Source: Candidatus Saccharimonadota bacterium (lineage in GTDB: Bacteria > Patescibacteriota > Saccharimonadia > Saccharimonadales > Saccharimonadaceae). From it: a stretch of 17,094 bases of DNA. Under the pieces are notes generated by a model, which searched no databases, was not told the origin of the DNA, and saw nothing but the letters and a program-made list of their open reading frames with translations. This document shows, one piece after another, positions 7,075 through 13,351 of the stretch. The stretch is taken from NCBI GenBank assembly GCA_017510305.1, contig JAFWNO010000025.1, forward strand, positions 1 to 17,094, in the 5' to 3' direction. The position numbers and the translations under genes are program-made. Each line of letters begins with the position of its first letter. Within the stretch, counting starts at the first letter, position 1.

Positions 7075-7995
7075 CTAAATGGATTGTACTCCATAATCAC
7101 GCAATATGCGACAAAAGCGATCATGCGTCACGGAATCAATTGCAAGGTCAATAGTATCAGAATTCCTACACTCATGGAAATAGTCGCGATAATTATCAAA
7201 CTTCCACACCATAGGGATATTATCTCGGATAATGATAAGCTCGTAACAGTATGTATAATTATCAGTACGAGCCAAAAATGTATTCTCATATCCGCGAATA
7301 CGCCTGATTTTGTCACAATCTACTTTGTAAACTGTTTGCGCAGTGCATGTAACGATGTGTGCCTTTTTTGGATTCTGCCGAAATTTTATGATATTATACT
7401 CATTAGACATAGTAACCATATCATATGCATCATATACAATTACTTTGCCAGAAAAGTCAATAAAGCACCATCCTACATGCTTGCTCGGCGAGACTACAAA
7501 ACCACGTTTGTATCTATCATAATCTACTGGAGCGTGATCATTTTTATGCAAGCACTTGCCAGATGGAAAATCCGCGATAGCGTTGAGCGCTTCGTGGCGT
7601 CCTGAATTGTACATCTTATGTCCTAACTTAACCCTGATTGCTCCACAGAGATTCTCACCTCTGTCAAACAGTATAAGATCTTCACTATCTATGCCGAAAT
7701 ACTTCATCGGAAAGATTTCTTTGCCACGATAACTAAAGATGCCATGCTTGTTGCCTTCGCCGATTACAACGATAAACCGGTTATATGCTATAATGTAATC
7801 GTACTCAAGCGGTACCGTTACTTGCCCATAGGCATTGATAACTCCCCACTTCCTATTTTTGCATACCAGATAGAAACTGGTGCTCGTGTGTTTTACCTCA
7901 TCATAGTATGAAATACTTCCGTCAGCACGCTCCACAGAATAGCACTTCTTGAAACTTAATTTTCTTGTCATTTTTCTGAACTTTTTTCTTCTCAT
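7075..7995 (-). CDS. WG-repeat protein 2, unknown function
   Basis: 306 residues. It has a strongly basic start (MRRKKFRKMTRK), then WG repeats at residues about 47-69 (RKWGVINAYGQVTVPLEYDY) and 82-101 (KHGIFSYRGKEIFPMKY). A longer C-terminal part shares IRRIRGYENTF with WG protein 1. No export signal is apparent; the basic start could contact nucleic acid (speculative). The ATG at 7995 has GGGGGTGA nearby. A better ribosome site, AAAGGAGGAGGG, lies upstream of a TTG (8051) that begins a different frame, TTG GCG AAA, matching the MAK start of its three paralogues. In-frame extension of this gene upstream is blocked by TGA, so 7995 is the only supported start, although the expected family N-terminus is out of frame. 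It is divergent from the SpoU gene. Confidence 0.78.
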   Translation of the reverse strand: MRRKKFRKMTRKLSFKKCYSVERADGSISYYDEVKHTSTSFYLVCKNRKWGVINAYGQVTVPLEYDYIIAYNRFIVVIGEGNKHGIFSYRGKEIFPMKYFGIDSEDLILFDRGENLCGAIRVKLGHKMYNSGRHEALNAIADFPSGKCLHKNDHAPVDYDRYKRGFVVSPSKHVGWCFIDFSGKVIVYDAYDMVTMSNEYNIIKFRQNPKKAHIVTCTAQTVYKVDCDKIRRIRGYENTFLARTDNYTYCYELIIIRDNIPMVWKFDNYRDYFHECRNSDTIDLAIDSVTHDRFCRILRDYGVQSI

Positions 7996-8051
7996 CCATT
8001 GTCACCCCCTACTGAATTATCCATTAGTTTTAAAATATTACTTTTCGCCAA
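7992..8051 (-). CDS. Possible 19-codon upstream frame, relic or coupling peptide of WG gene 2
   Basis: TTG at 8051 sits behind the strongest ribosome site of this unit (AAAGGAGGAGGG, about 8056-8067). It reads MAKSNILKLMDNSVGGDNG, then TGA overlapping the ATG of WG gene 2 (ATGA). Its MAK start and leader match those of the paralogues. It is either a decayed original start region or a short frame that couples translation to the gene below. Confidence 0.3.
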   Translation of the reverse strand: MAKSNILKLMDNSVGGDNG

Positions 8052-8084
8052 TTTACCCTCCTCCTTTCTAGCGAAACTGCCACA

Positions 8085-8093
8085 ATTATAACA
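8085..8093 (-). promoter_or_regulatory. Extended -10 promoter of WG gene 2
   Basis: On the minus strand TG-T-TATAAT, with TATAAT complementary to 8085-8090. It is back to back with the SpoU gene promoter, whose -10 lies 21 bases away on the plus strand. Confidence 0.75.
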
Positions 8094-8108
8094 TATTTTT
8101 GCGATTTA

Positions 8109-8117
8109 TGCTATAAT
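8109..8117 (+). promoter_or_regulatory. Extended -10 promoter of the SpoU gene, leaderless
   Basis: TG-C-TATAAT, with TATAAT at 8112-8117. Seven bases separate it from ATG 8125, which puts the expected first transcribed base on the A of the start codon. There is no Shine-Dalgarno sequence. Confidence 0.8.
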
Positions 8118-8124
8118 TATAGAG

Positions 8125-8637
8125 ATGGAAATCACCCTGATTTTAGACAATATCCGCTCAACCTATAATGTGGGTGCGATCTTGCGCAATGCTGAAGGTT
8201 TTGGCATAAAAGAGGTGATTTTTTCTGGCTACACACCTTTTCCCGGTGTGCGACCAGGGGTGCTGCCACATATTTCCGAAAAATTAAAAAAGCAAATTAG
8301 TAAGACTGCTCTAGGAGCGGAAGAAATGGTTAAGTGTACGTATTGCCCAGATATTCAGGAGTTTTTAGCCTCAAAAATGGCCGAGAAGGCCACTGTTATC
8401 GCTTTAGAGAACAATATATCAGACAATAGGCTGATAACCTTGTCAAATGTAAAACAGGCCTTAAACGGCGTTAAACGAGCTTATTTAGTCGCCGGAGAGG
8501 AGGTTTTTGGCATAAACCCAGAACTTTATCCATATATTACCATCTTTGCGGAAATACCTATGAAAGGCAAAAAAGAGAGTTTTAATGTCTCTGTTGCCAT
8601 TGGCATAGCGCTGTATGAACTTGCAAAAAGCACATAA
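8125..8637 (+). CDS. SpoU/TrmH-family RNA 2'-O-ribose methyltransferase
   Basis: 170 residues, a minimal SPOUT methyltransferase. Such enzymes use S-adenosylmethionine to methylate ribose 2'-OH in tRNA or rRNA and bind it in a knotted C-terminal fold. All three SpoU motifs are visible: motif 1 at residues 9-27 (DN..NVGAILRNAEGFG), motif 2 at 121-131 (LVAGEEVFGI), and motif 3 at 144-165 (IPMKGKKESFNVSVAIG). There is no extra RNA-binding domain, so the exact target cannot be named; tRNA is as likely as 23S rRNA. It is transcribed from an extended -10 promoter placed on its start codon, divergent from WG gene 2. Its last codons hold the promoter of WG gene 3. Confidence 0.92.
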   Translation: MEITLILDNIRSTYNVGAILRNAEGFGIKEVIFSGYTPFPGVRPGVLPHISEKLKKQISKTALGAEEMVKCTYCPDIQEFLASKMAEKATVIALENNISDNRLITLSNVKQALNGVKRAYLVAGEEVFGINPELYPYITIFAEIPMKGKKESFNVSVAIGIALYELAKST

Positions 8638-8649
8638 AGATGTTAGAAT
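8621..8649 (+). promoter_or_regulatory. Promoter of WG gene 3 inside the 3' end of the SpoU gene
   Basis: -35 TTGCAA (8621-8626), a 17-nt spacer, and -10 TAGAAT (8644-8649). The -35 and part of the spacer lie within the last codons of the methyltransferase gene. Confidence 0.65.
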
Positions 8650-8685
8650 AAGAACAGACTTTTGTTAGTAAAGGAGGGATAAAAA

Positions 8686-9489
8686 ATGGCAAAAGTAGTA
8701 CATCTTGACAAACAGTTGCAAAATCATATTACATTTATTGTTAATCGTGGCGAAGAAAATGAACACGTCTATGACAGTTTAGAAGATTTCTCTAATATTG
8801 AGTGGAGGTATAAGGGCTTATATCGTATTAGCAGTGGCAATAAATATGGACTAATAAATTCCGCTGGTTACGAAGTTATATCACCAAAATACGACGATCT
8901 TCGACCATTCCGTAGAGTAAGAGGCGCCGGGTTTGATGCGACATATTTTATTGCGAAGCTCGGCAATCTACGAGGCATCCTAGATTATCAGGGAAAAATC
9001 ATAGTTCCCTTCAAATATGAGCAAGTAGAAGATATCGATTTTCATAAGAATGTTGCTACCGTTAGTGGTCATCTTGGAATATCTGGCGAAAAATTTGTGG
9101 GCATCACAGATACTACTAACGGAGAGATTATCATTCCTCTAGAATACCGAAAGATATACTTTTCAAAAGAGGGATATTGTCTGCAGACTCCTGATTCGCT
9201 CTGGGGGTTTGCCGATATGAAAGGGAAGATTTTGGTAGAGTGTAAGTATCGTGAAATCGTTGATTTGTGTGACGAGTATAATTTAGCTTATATAAAGATA
9301 CCCAATCGTCAGAGATTTGAATATGATGTTATCGCAAGGGATGGTAGCATCATTGGACACTTTACTTGTGGCTATCTTGCTAAAATGTGGGGGAAAGATG
9401 GCATTTGTATTCATACTTATCCGACGGTCTCTTACTTATACATAAATGAGACCGCTGATGGATATAGTATTGATCGTTTCAAACTTTAG
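8686..9489 (+). CDS. WG-repeat protein 3, unknown function
   Basis: 267 residues beginning MAKVVHLDKQL. It is the clearest WG-repeat protein of the four, with repeats at residues about 51-72 (NKYGLINSAGYEVISPKYDD), 93-113 (NLRGILDYQGKIIVPFKYEQ), 137-157 (FVGITDTTNGEIIIPLEY) and 171-191 (SLWGFADMKGKILVECKY). The expected fold is a series of short beta hairpins. No signal peptide, membrane segment or catalytic motif is seen. AAGGAGG at 8672-8678 gives a strong ribosome site. The gene is a one-gene unit with its own promoter and an intrinsic terminator at 9510. It ends in TAG. It is A+T-richer by eye than dnaE or leuS. A protein-binding scaffold is possible but unproven. Confidence 0.85.
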   Translation: MAKVVHLDKQLQNHITFIVNRGEENEHVYDSLEDFSNIEWRYKGLYRISSGNKYGLINSAGYEVISPKYDDLRPFRRVRGAGFDATYFIAKLGNLRGILDYQGKIIVPFKYEQVEDIDFHKNVATVSGHLGISGEKFVGITDTTNGEIIIPLEYRKIYFSKEGYCLQTPDSLWGFADMKGKILVECKYREIVDLCDEYNLAYIKIPNRQRFEYDVIARDGSIIGHFTCGYLAKMWGKDGICIHTYPTVSYLYINETADGYSIDRFKL

Positions 9490-9509
9490 GTGTTGAGAAT
9501 TTTGCAATA

Positions 9510-9538
9510 ATCCCAGAGGTAGCTCTCTGGGATTTTTT
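9510..9538 (+). terminator. Intrinsic terminator of WG gene 3
   Basis: ATCCCAGAG (9510-9518) pairs perfectly with CTCTGGGAT (9525-9533), followed by six T. The T run leads directly into the extended -10 promoter of tsaC. Confidence 0.9.
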
Positions 9539-9539
9539 A

Positions 9540-9548
9540 TGATATAAT
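9540..9548 (+). promoter_or_regulatory. Extended -10 promoter of tsaC, leaderless
   Basis: TG-A-TATAAT, with TATAAT at 9543-9548, beginning two bases after a terminator T run. Eleven bases separate it from ATG 9560 and no Shine-Dalgarno sequence is present. Confidence 0.75.
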
Positions 9549-9559
9549 ATAAAATAATT

Positions 9560-10126
9560 ATGGAAATTGAGCAAATCGTACGCGCACTAAACAGGGGTGG
9601 AGTAGTGGGCTTACCCACTGAGACGGTTTTTGGGTTGGCCTGCGCACTTGATTCTAAGACAGGGGTAGAGAAGCTGATGCACCTGAAAAACCGGCCAGTT
9701 GACTCTGGCAAAGTATTCACGCTGGTGCCAGAAAGCGTGAAAAATATCTCAAAATATGCAGTTTTAACGGCTAAAACTGAGAAAATCGCAAATGAATTTT
9801 TCCCTGGAGCCCTAACCATGATTTTGCCTAAAAATCCTAGTTTTCGCCACCCGTATTATGATAATTTTGAAAAAATCGGTGTCCGCATCCCTGATTTTTC
9901 ATTATTTCAGAAACTATTGCCCGTATCTGGCCCATTGCTGCTGACTTCGGCGAATTTAAGAGGCGAAAAGCCCGCCAAAGATGCCGCCGAGCTTAAAATC
10001 TTGATGCCGGAATTAGATTATATTATAGACTTCTCCGCTGGCGGCCAGCCACCCTCTACAATTATAGATTTTACTGGCGAAAAGCCTGTAATTATCCGAC
10101 AAGGTAGTCTTAGAATACAGATGTAA
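9560..10126 (+). CDS. tsaC: Threonylcarbamoyl-AMP synthase (YrdC/Sua5 family)
   Basis: 188 residues, the short TsaC form without the Sua5 C-terminal domain. It makes threonylcarbamoyl-AMP from threonine, bicarbonate and ATP for the t6A37 modification of tRNAs that read ANN codons. Seen: PTETVFGLA at residues 19-27, LKNRP (usually KxRP) at 42-46, PGALTMIL at 82-89, SANLRG at 130-135, STIIDFT at 166-172 and RQGSLR at 180-185. All belong to the YrdC fold nucleotide and bicarbonate pocket. The partners needed for t6A (TsaD, TsaB, TsaE) are not in this window. It sits between two WG cassettes and is transcribed from its own leaderless promoter. No convincing terminator follows. Confidence 0.95.
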   Translation: MEIEQIVRALNRGGVVGLPTETVFGLACALDSKTGVEKLMHLKNRPVDSGKVFTLVPESVKNISKYAVLTAKTEKIANEFFPGALTMILPKNPSFRHPYYDNFEKIGVRIPDFSLFQKLLPVSGPLLLTSANLRGEKPAKDAAELKILMPELDYIIDFSAGGQPPSTIIDFTGEKPVIIRQGSLRIQM

Positions 10127-10153
10127 AAAAGCAAGCATAAAGACTTGTGGAGA

Positions 10154-10182
10154 TTGTGTATATAGGTGGAGTATGCTACAAT
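10154..10182 (+). promoter_or_regulatory. Promoter of WG gene 4
   Basis: -35-like TTGTGT (10154-10159), a 17-nt spacer, and -10 TACAAT (10177-10182) preceded by TG-C. An overlapping TATAAT at 10183-10188 is an alternative -10. Confidence 0.55.
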
Positions 10183-10224
10183 TATAATTGATATAAATTT
10201 TTCGCTAGAAAGGAAGGTGGGAAA

Positions 10225-10587
10225 ATGGCGAAACGCAAATTAAACTATACTGCTACTTTTACCGTAAACCCTGATACTGATCTTGAGGCCGAATTTTCTT
10301 GGATTGAAGAGATAAAGCCACCCAAACACTATTATCGACACAGATTTGGGCGGTACTACAAGGTTCGCAGCAAAGACGCTGATGGCAAGTGGGGAATCAT
10401 GGATGCCGATGGTCGCCTGCTTACTCCGCTTGCTTTTGATTATGTTAGCAGCAAAATCAAATATACTCATAGCGGGGACAAAGAATTTGGCTATACGATT
10501 AAGTGTATTAGTGGAGACGATATCGGGCTTTTTAATGTAACTGTTCACAAAATTATGGAGAAGGTTCATTCGGAAATGGAAGAGTAG
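10225..10587 (+). CDS. Short WG-repeat protein 4, unknown function
   Basis: 120 residues beginning MAKRKLNYTATF. A single WG repeat lies at residues about 53-74 (DGKWGIMDADGRLLTPLAFDY), preceded by a charged N-terminal part with aromatic residues. It is much shorter than its paralogues (259-306) and looks like a minimal or shortened member of the family. Its frame is intact and it has all the usual signals: leader TTTTTCGCTAGAAAGGAAGG, ATG GCG AAA start, TAG stop, and the CCGCTCAAG terminator seven bases later. The leader matches that of WG gene 2 and the terminator matches those of WG genes 1 and 2, so the cassette seems to have been copied together with its control signals. Confidence 0.75.
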   Translation: MAKRKLNYTATFTVNPDTDLEAEFSWIEEIKPPKHYYRHRFGRYYKVRSKDADGKWGIMDADGRLLTPLAFDYVSSKIKYTHSGDKEFGYTIKCISGDDIGLFNVTVHKIMEKVHSEMEE

Positions 10588-10593
10588 TACATT

Positions 10594-10622
10594 CCGCTCA
10601 AGGTATACTTGGGCGGTTTTTT
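10594..10622 (+). terminator. Intrinsic terminator of WG gene 4
   Basis: CCGCTCAAG (10594-10602), loop GTATA, CTTGGGCGG (10608-10616), then six T. It is the third copy of the stem shared by WG genes 1 and 2, and runs straight into the leuS promoter. Confidence 0.92.
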
Positions 10623-10623
10623 A

Positions 10624-10632
10624 TGGTAAAAT
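10624..10632 (+). promoter_or_regulatory. Extended -10 promoter of leuS, fused to the upstream terminator
   Basis: TG-G-TAAAAT, with TAAAAT at 10627-10632, starting two bases after the terminator T run. The leader is about 18 nt and has GGAG (10648-10651) five bases before ATG 10657. Confidence 0.7.
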
Positions 10633-10656
10633 ATTATTAATAAACATGGAGTTTTT

Positions 10657-13296
10657 ATGGATCGCTATAATCCGGCAGAAATAGAGAAAAAATGGCAAAA
10701 AATCTGGGAAGAGACTGAGGCTTTCAAAGCTCCATCCCTTGATGAGATTGACAAAAAGCAAGCCAAGATGTATCTTGCAGAGATGTTCCCTTATCCATCT
10801 GGTGCCGGCCTCCACGTCGGCCACGTCCGCAATTTCACCATCGTTGATGTTTTAACTCGCTTCTACACTCAGCAAGAAATGAACGTCCTTCGGCCCTTTG
10901 GCTATGATACTTTCGGGCTCCCTGCCGAAAATTACGCCATCAAGACCGGCACCGCTCCCCAAGAGGTAACCAAGGAAAATATTGCTAATTTCCGCCGCCA
11001 GGCCAAAAAGCTCGGCTTTGCCATTGATTGGTTACGCGAGATTAACACTTCCAACCCAGAATATTACAAGTGGACTCAATGGTGTTTCCTCCAGCTTTAT
11101 AAAAAAGGCCTCGCCTATCGTAAAGAGAGCTACCAGTGGTGGTGTCCAGTAGACCAGACAGTCCTTGCGAACGAGCAAGTAGAAAACGGCCGCTGTTGGC
11201 GCTGTGGCGCAGAGGTCGAAAAGAAGAAAATGAAGCAATGGTTCTTCAAGATTACCGCCTATGCCGATGAATTATTAGATGAGATTGATGCCCTAGACTG
11301 GCCCGACAAAATCAAGACCATGCAAAAGAATTGGATCGGCCGCAGCGAGGGCGCAGAAATAGACTTTACACTAGCAGATGCAGCTGAGTTGAGCGCGCAA
11401 GCGCGATGCGAAACCGAGGCTCCGCGGGCTGTGGGTGTGGGGAGCCCGCACCCGTCGGAGCCCCGGCTTGAGCGTGAAGCGGCATCTGCTAGCGCGAAGT
11501 CTATTCGTGTCTTTACTACGCGTCCAGATACTATCTTCGGTGCCACCTTCCTAGTCCTCGCCCCCGAGCACCCGCTCGTCGACAAGCTCGTCACAGACAA
11601 GACTCGCGAAAAAGTCAATCAATACCAGACCGAGACTTTGAAAAAGTCTGAAATCGAGCGCCAAGAAAACAAGGAAAAGACAGGTGTCTTTACTGGCTCC
11701 TACGCTATTAATCCTGCCACCGGCGAGAAAATTCCTATCTGGCTCTCTGACTATGTCCTGATGGGTTACGGTGAGGGCGCCATTATGGCGGTGCCAGCTC
11801 ACGACGAGCGCGACTTTGACTTTGCCGAGAAATTTGATTTGCCAATTGTTACCGTCATAGATAAGCCGGAAAATTCCGAAGATGATGGCCGTTGCTATCA
11901 TGGTGAGGGCGAGCTAGTCAATTCCGGCCAGTTTAACGGCGTCCGCACCGAGGATGCTCGCGAGCAAATTGTCACTTGGCTAGAGCAGCAAGGAGTAGGG
12001 AAGAGTAAAGTCACCTACCGTATGCGCGACTGGCTCATTTCTCGCCAGCGTTATTGGGGCTGCCCGATTCCTATCGCCTACGATAAAAATGGTGAGCCTC
12101 ACGCTATTCCAGAGGACAAGCTTCCAGTTATCTTGCCAGAGGTGACAGATTATCAGCCAGATAAATCCGGCCGCTCGGCCTTGGCTAAGGCCAAAGATTG
12201 GCTCAAGGTAGAAATCGATGGCAAGGAAATGACTCGCGAGACAGATACCTTGGATGGCTATGCTTGCTCCTCTTGGTATCTCTGGCGCTATGTTTCTCCG
12301 CACGACGACAAGGCCGCTTGGGATAAAGATGCGATTAAATATTGGGCGCCTACAGATGTCTATGTCGGCGCAGACCACGCTGTCGCACACCTTCTCTATA
12401 TCCGTTTCTGGTGTAAATTCTTTGCTGATGAAGGTCTGTTGCCTTTCCGCGAGCCAGTCAAGAAATTGCTTTATAATGGCTACATCAATGCTCCTGATGG
12501 CAAAAAGATGAGCAAATCCAAGGGTAATGTGATTGATCCGCTTGATGTGATAGACAGTGGCTACGGTGCCGACACTCTCCGTACCTACGAAATGTTTATC
12601 GGCCCATACAACGAGGACGCTTCTTGGGACACCAAAGCCATCGGCGGCGTCTATCGCTTCCTCAACCGCTGCTGGAACCTCGCGTTTAGTAAGGAGAAAA
12701 GGGGAGCGGATGACAATTCTGAATCTTCAGCTGAATTGAGCGCGAAGCAGCGATGCGAAACCGAGGCTCCGCGGGCTGTGGGTGTGGGGAGCCCGCACCC
12801 GTCGGAGCCCCGGCTTGAGCGTGAAGCGGAAGATTCAAAATTGTCAGACGCAAACATTGTAATACGCAACAAAACGATTAAGAAGGTAACGGAGGACCTC
12901 CACCGAGTCTCCTTTAACACCGCCGTTGCCGCCCTAATGGAGTATGTAAACGAGCTCTACAAAAACGGCACCACTGCCGAAGACAATATTGTCTTGGCAA
13001 AGTTACTCAAACCTTTTGCCCCACACCTCGCCTGTGAAATCCTGGAAAAATATGGCGTCGGCGACATCTGGCCAGTCTGGGATGAGTCTGCCCTTGTCGA
13101 AGATACGGTAGAAGTAGTTGTTCAAGTCAATGGCAAACTTCGCGCTAAGATCCAAGTCTCCACCGAAGATTTAGCCAACGAAGAAAAATTGACCGAGCTA
13201 GCCCTCAAAGAGGAAAATGTCGCTCGACGTATCTCTGGCGCGCCAAAGAAAGTCATCATCCCTAAAAACGCCAAACTCATCAATATCGTCGCATAA
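10657..13296 (+). CDS. leuS: Leucyl-tRNA synthetase with two in-frame palindromic insertions
   Basis: Class I synthetase that charges tRNA-Leu, 879 residues. Seen: the HIGH-type motif HVGH at 53-56, a Cys-rich zinc-type insert near 160-190 (WWCPVDQ...CWRCGAEV), the start of the CP1 editing domain with TTRPDT, editing motif AVPAHDERDFDF, ACSSWYLWRY, KMSKS at 617-621, and a C-terminal anticodon-binding region. Two near-identical segments, about 243-276 and 692-724 (core RCETEAPRAVGVGSPHPSE), are not part of the family. The first sits just before the editing domain and the second in a loop of the anticodon-binding region. Both keep the frame, so the enzyme is probably functional with two disordered loops. 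The start at 10657 is set by GGAG and homology; the ATG at 10646 is out of frame. Confidence 0.96.
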   Translation: MDRYNPAEIEKKWQKIWEETEAFKAPSLDEIDKKQAKMYLAEMFPYPSGAGLHVGHVRNFTIVDVLTRFYTQQEMNVLRPFGYDTFGLPAENYAIKTGTAPQEVTKENIANFRRQAKKLGFAIDWLREINTSNPEYYKWTQWCFLQLYKKGLAYRKESYQWWCPVDQTVLANEQVENGRCWRCGAEVEKKKMKQWFFKITAYADELLDEIDALDWPDKIKTMQKNWIGRSEGAEIDFTLADAAELSAQARCETEAPRAVGVGSPHPSEPRLEREAASASAKSIRVFTTRPDTIFGATFLVLAPEHPLVDKLVTDKTREKVNQYQTETLKKSEIERQENKEKTGVFTGSYAINPATGEKIPIWLSDYVLMGYGEGAIMAVPAHDERDFDFAEKFDLPIVTVIDKPENSEDDGRCYHGEGELVNSGQFNGVRTEDAREQIVTWLEQQGVGKSKVTYRMRDWLISRQRYWGCPIPIAYDKNGEPHAIPEDKLPVILPEVTDYQPDKSGRSALAKAKDWLKVEIDGKEMTRETDTLDGYACSSWYLWRYVSPHDDKAAWDKDAIKYWAPTDVYVGADHAVAHLLYIRFWCKFFADEGLLPFREPVKKLLYNGYINAPDGKKMSKSKGNVIDPLDVIDSGYGADTLRTYEMFIGPYNEDASWDTKAIGGVYRFLNRCWNLAFSKEKRGADDNSESSAELSAKQRCETEAPRAVGVGSPHPSEPRLEREAEDSKLSDANIVIRNKTIKKVTEDLHRVSFNTAVAALMEYVNELYKNGTTAEDNIVLAKLLKPFAPHLACEILEKYGVGDIWPVWDESALVEDTVEVVVQVNGKLRAKIQVSTEDLANEEKLTELALKEENVARRISGAPKKVIIPKNAKLINIVA
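11358..11505 (+). repeat. Palindromic coding element in leuS, copy 1
   Basis: Outer inverted arms: AATAGACTT (11358-11366) with AAGTCTATT (11497-11505), and CTAGCAGATGC (11371-11381) with GCATCTGCTAG (11482-11492). The G+C-rich core holds CCGAGGCTCCG (11414-11424) pairing 10 of 11 with CGGAGCCCCGG (11456-11466), and CGGGCT (11425-11430) with AGCCCG (11443-11448). An 80-nt run, 11403-11482, is identical to copy 2. It is read in frame as about 33 extra residues. Confidence 0.9.
12711..12846 (+). repeat. Palindromic coding element in leuS, copy 2
   Basis: It has the same core as copy 1 (12750-12829 identical to 11403-11482) and the same reading frame. The outer arms are different in sequence from those of copy 1 but again inverted: TGACAATT and GAATCTTC (12711-12728) pair with GAAGATTC and AATTGTCA (12829-12846), with two mismatches over about 22 bases. 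TTGAGCGCGAAGC (12736-12748) recurs as TTGAGCGTGAAGC (12815-12827), a near-direct repeat flanking the hairpin. Confidence 0.9.
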
Positions 13297-13300
13297 AATA

Positions 13301-13318
13301 GGGGCGCCTTGGCGCCCC
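13301..13318. terminator. G+C-rich hairpin between leuS and purC
   Basis: GGGGCGCC / GGCGCCCC with a TT loop. On the minus strand it is followed by TATTTTATG, so it can terminate purC. On the plus strand no T run follows, so its action on leuS is less certain. It lies between convergent genes. Confidence 0.65.
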
Positions 13319-13351
13319 AAATCACAGATTGGAGGATTCTATGGCTATGCT

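Noticed and set aside
7060-7605. 181-codon plus-strand frame opposite WG gene 2
   Set aside because: It is antisense to a WG-repeat gene with promoter, ribosome site and terminator. The frame itself shows no recognisable features.
10646-10648. Upstream ATG as the leuS start
   Set aside because: It is out of frame with LeuRS. GGAG and the conserved RYNPAEIEKKW start place the true start at 10657.
11259-11618. Antisense frame through the first leuS palindromic element
   Set aside because: It is open because the element lacks stops in one antisense frame. No start signal is present. It is useful only as a property of the element.
11358-12846. The two leuS repeats as an assembly artefact or CRISPR
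   Set aside because: They keep frame, have different flanks that each pair internally, and lie 1347 nt apart without regular spacing.
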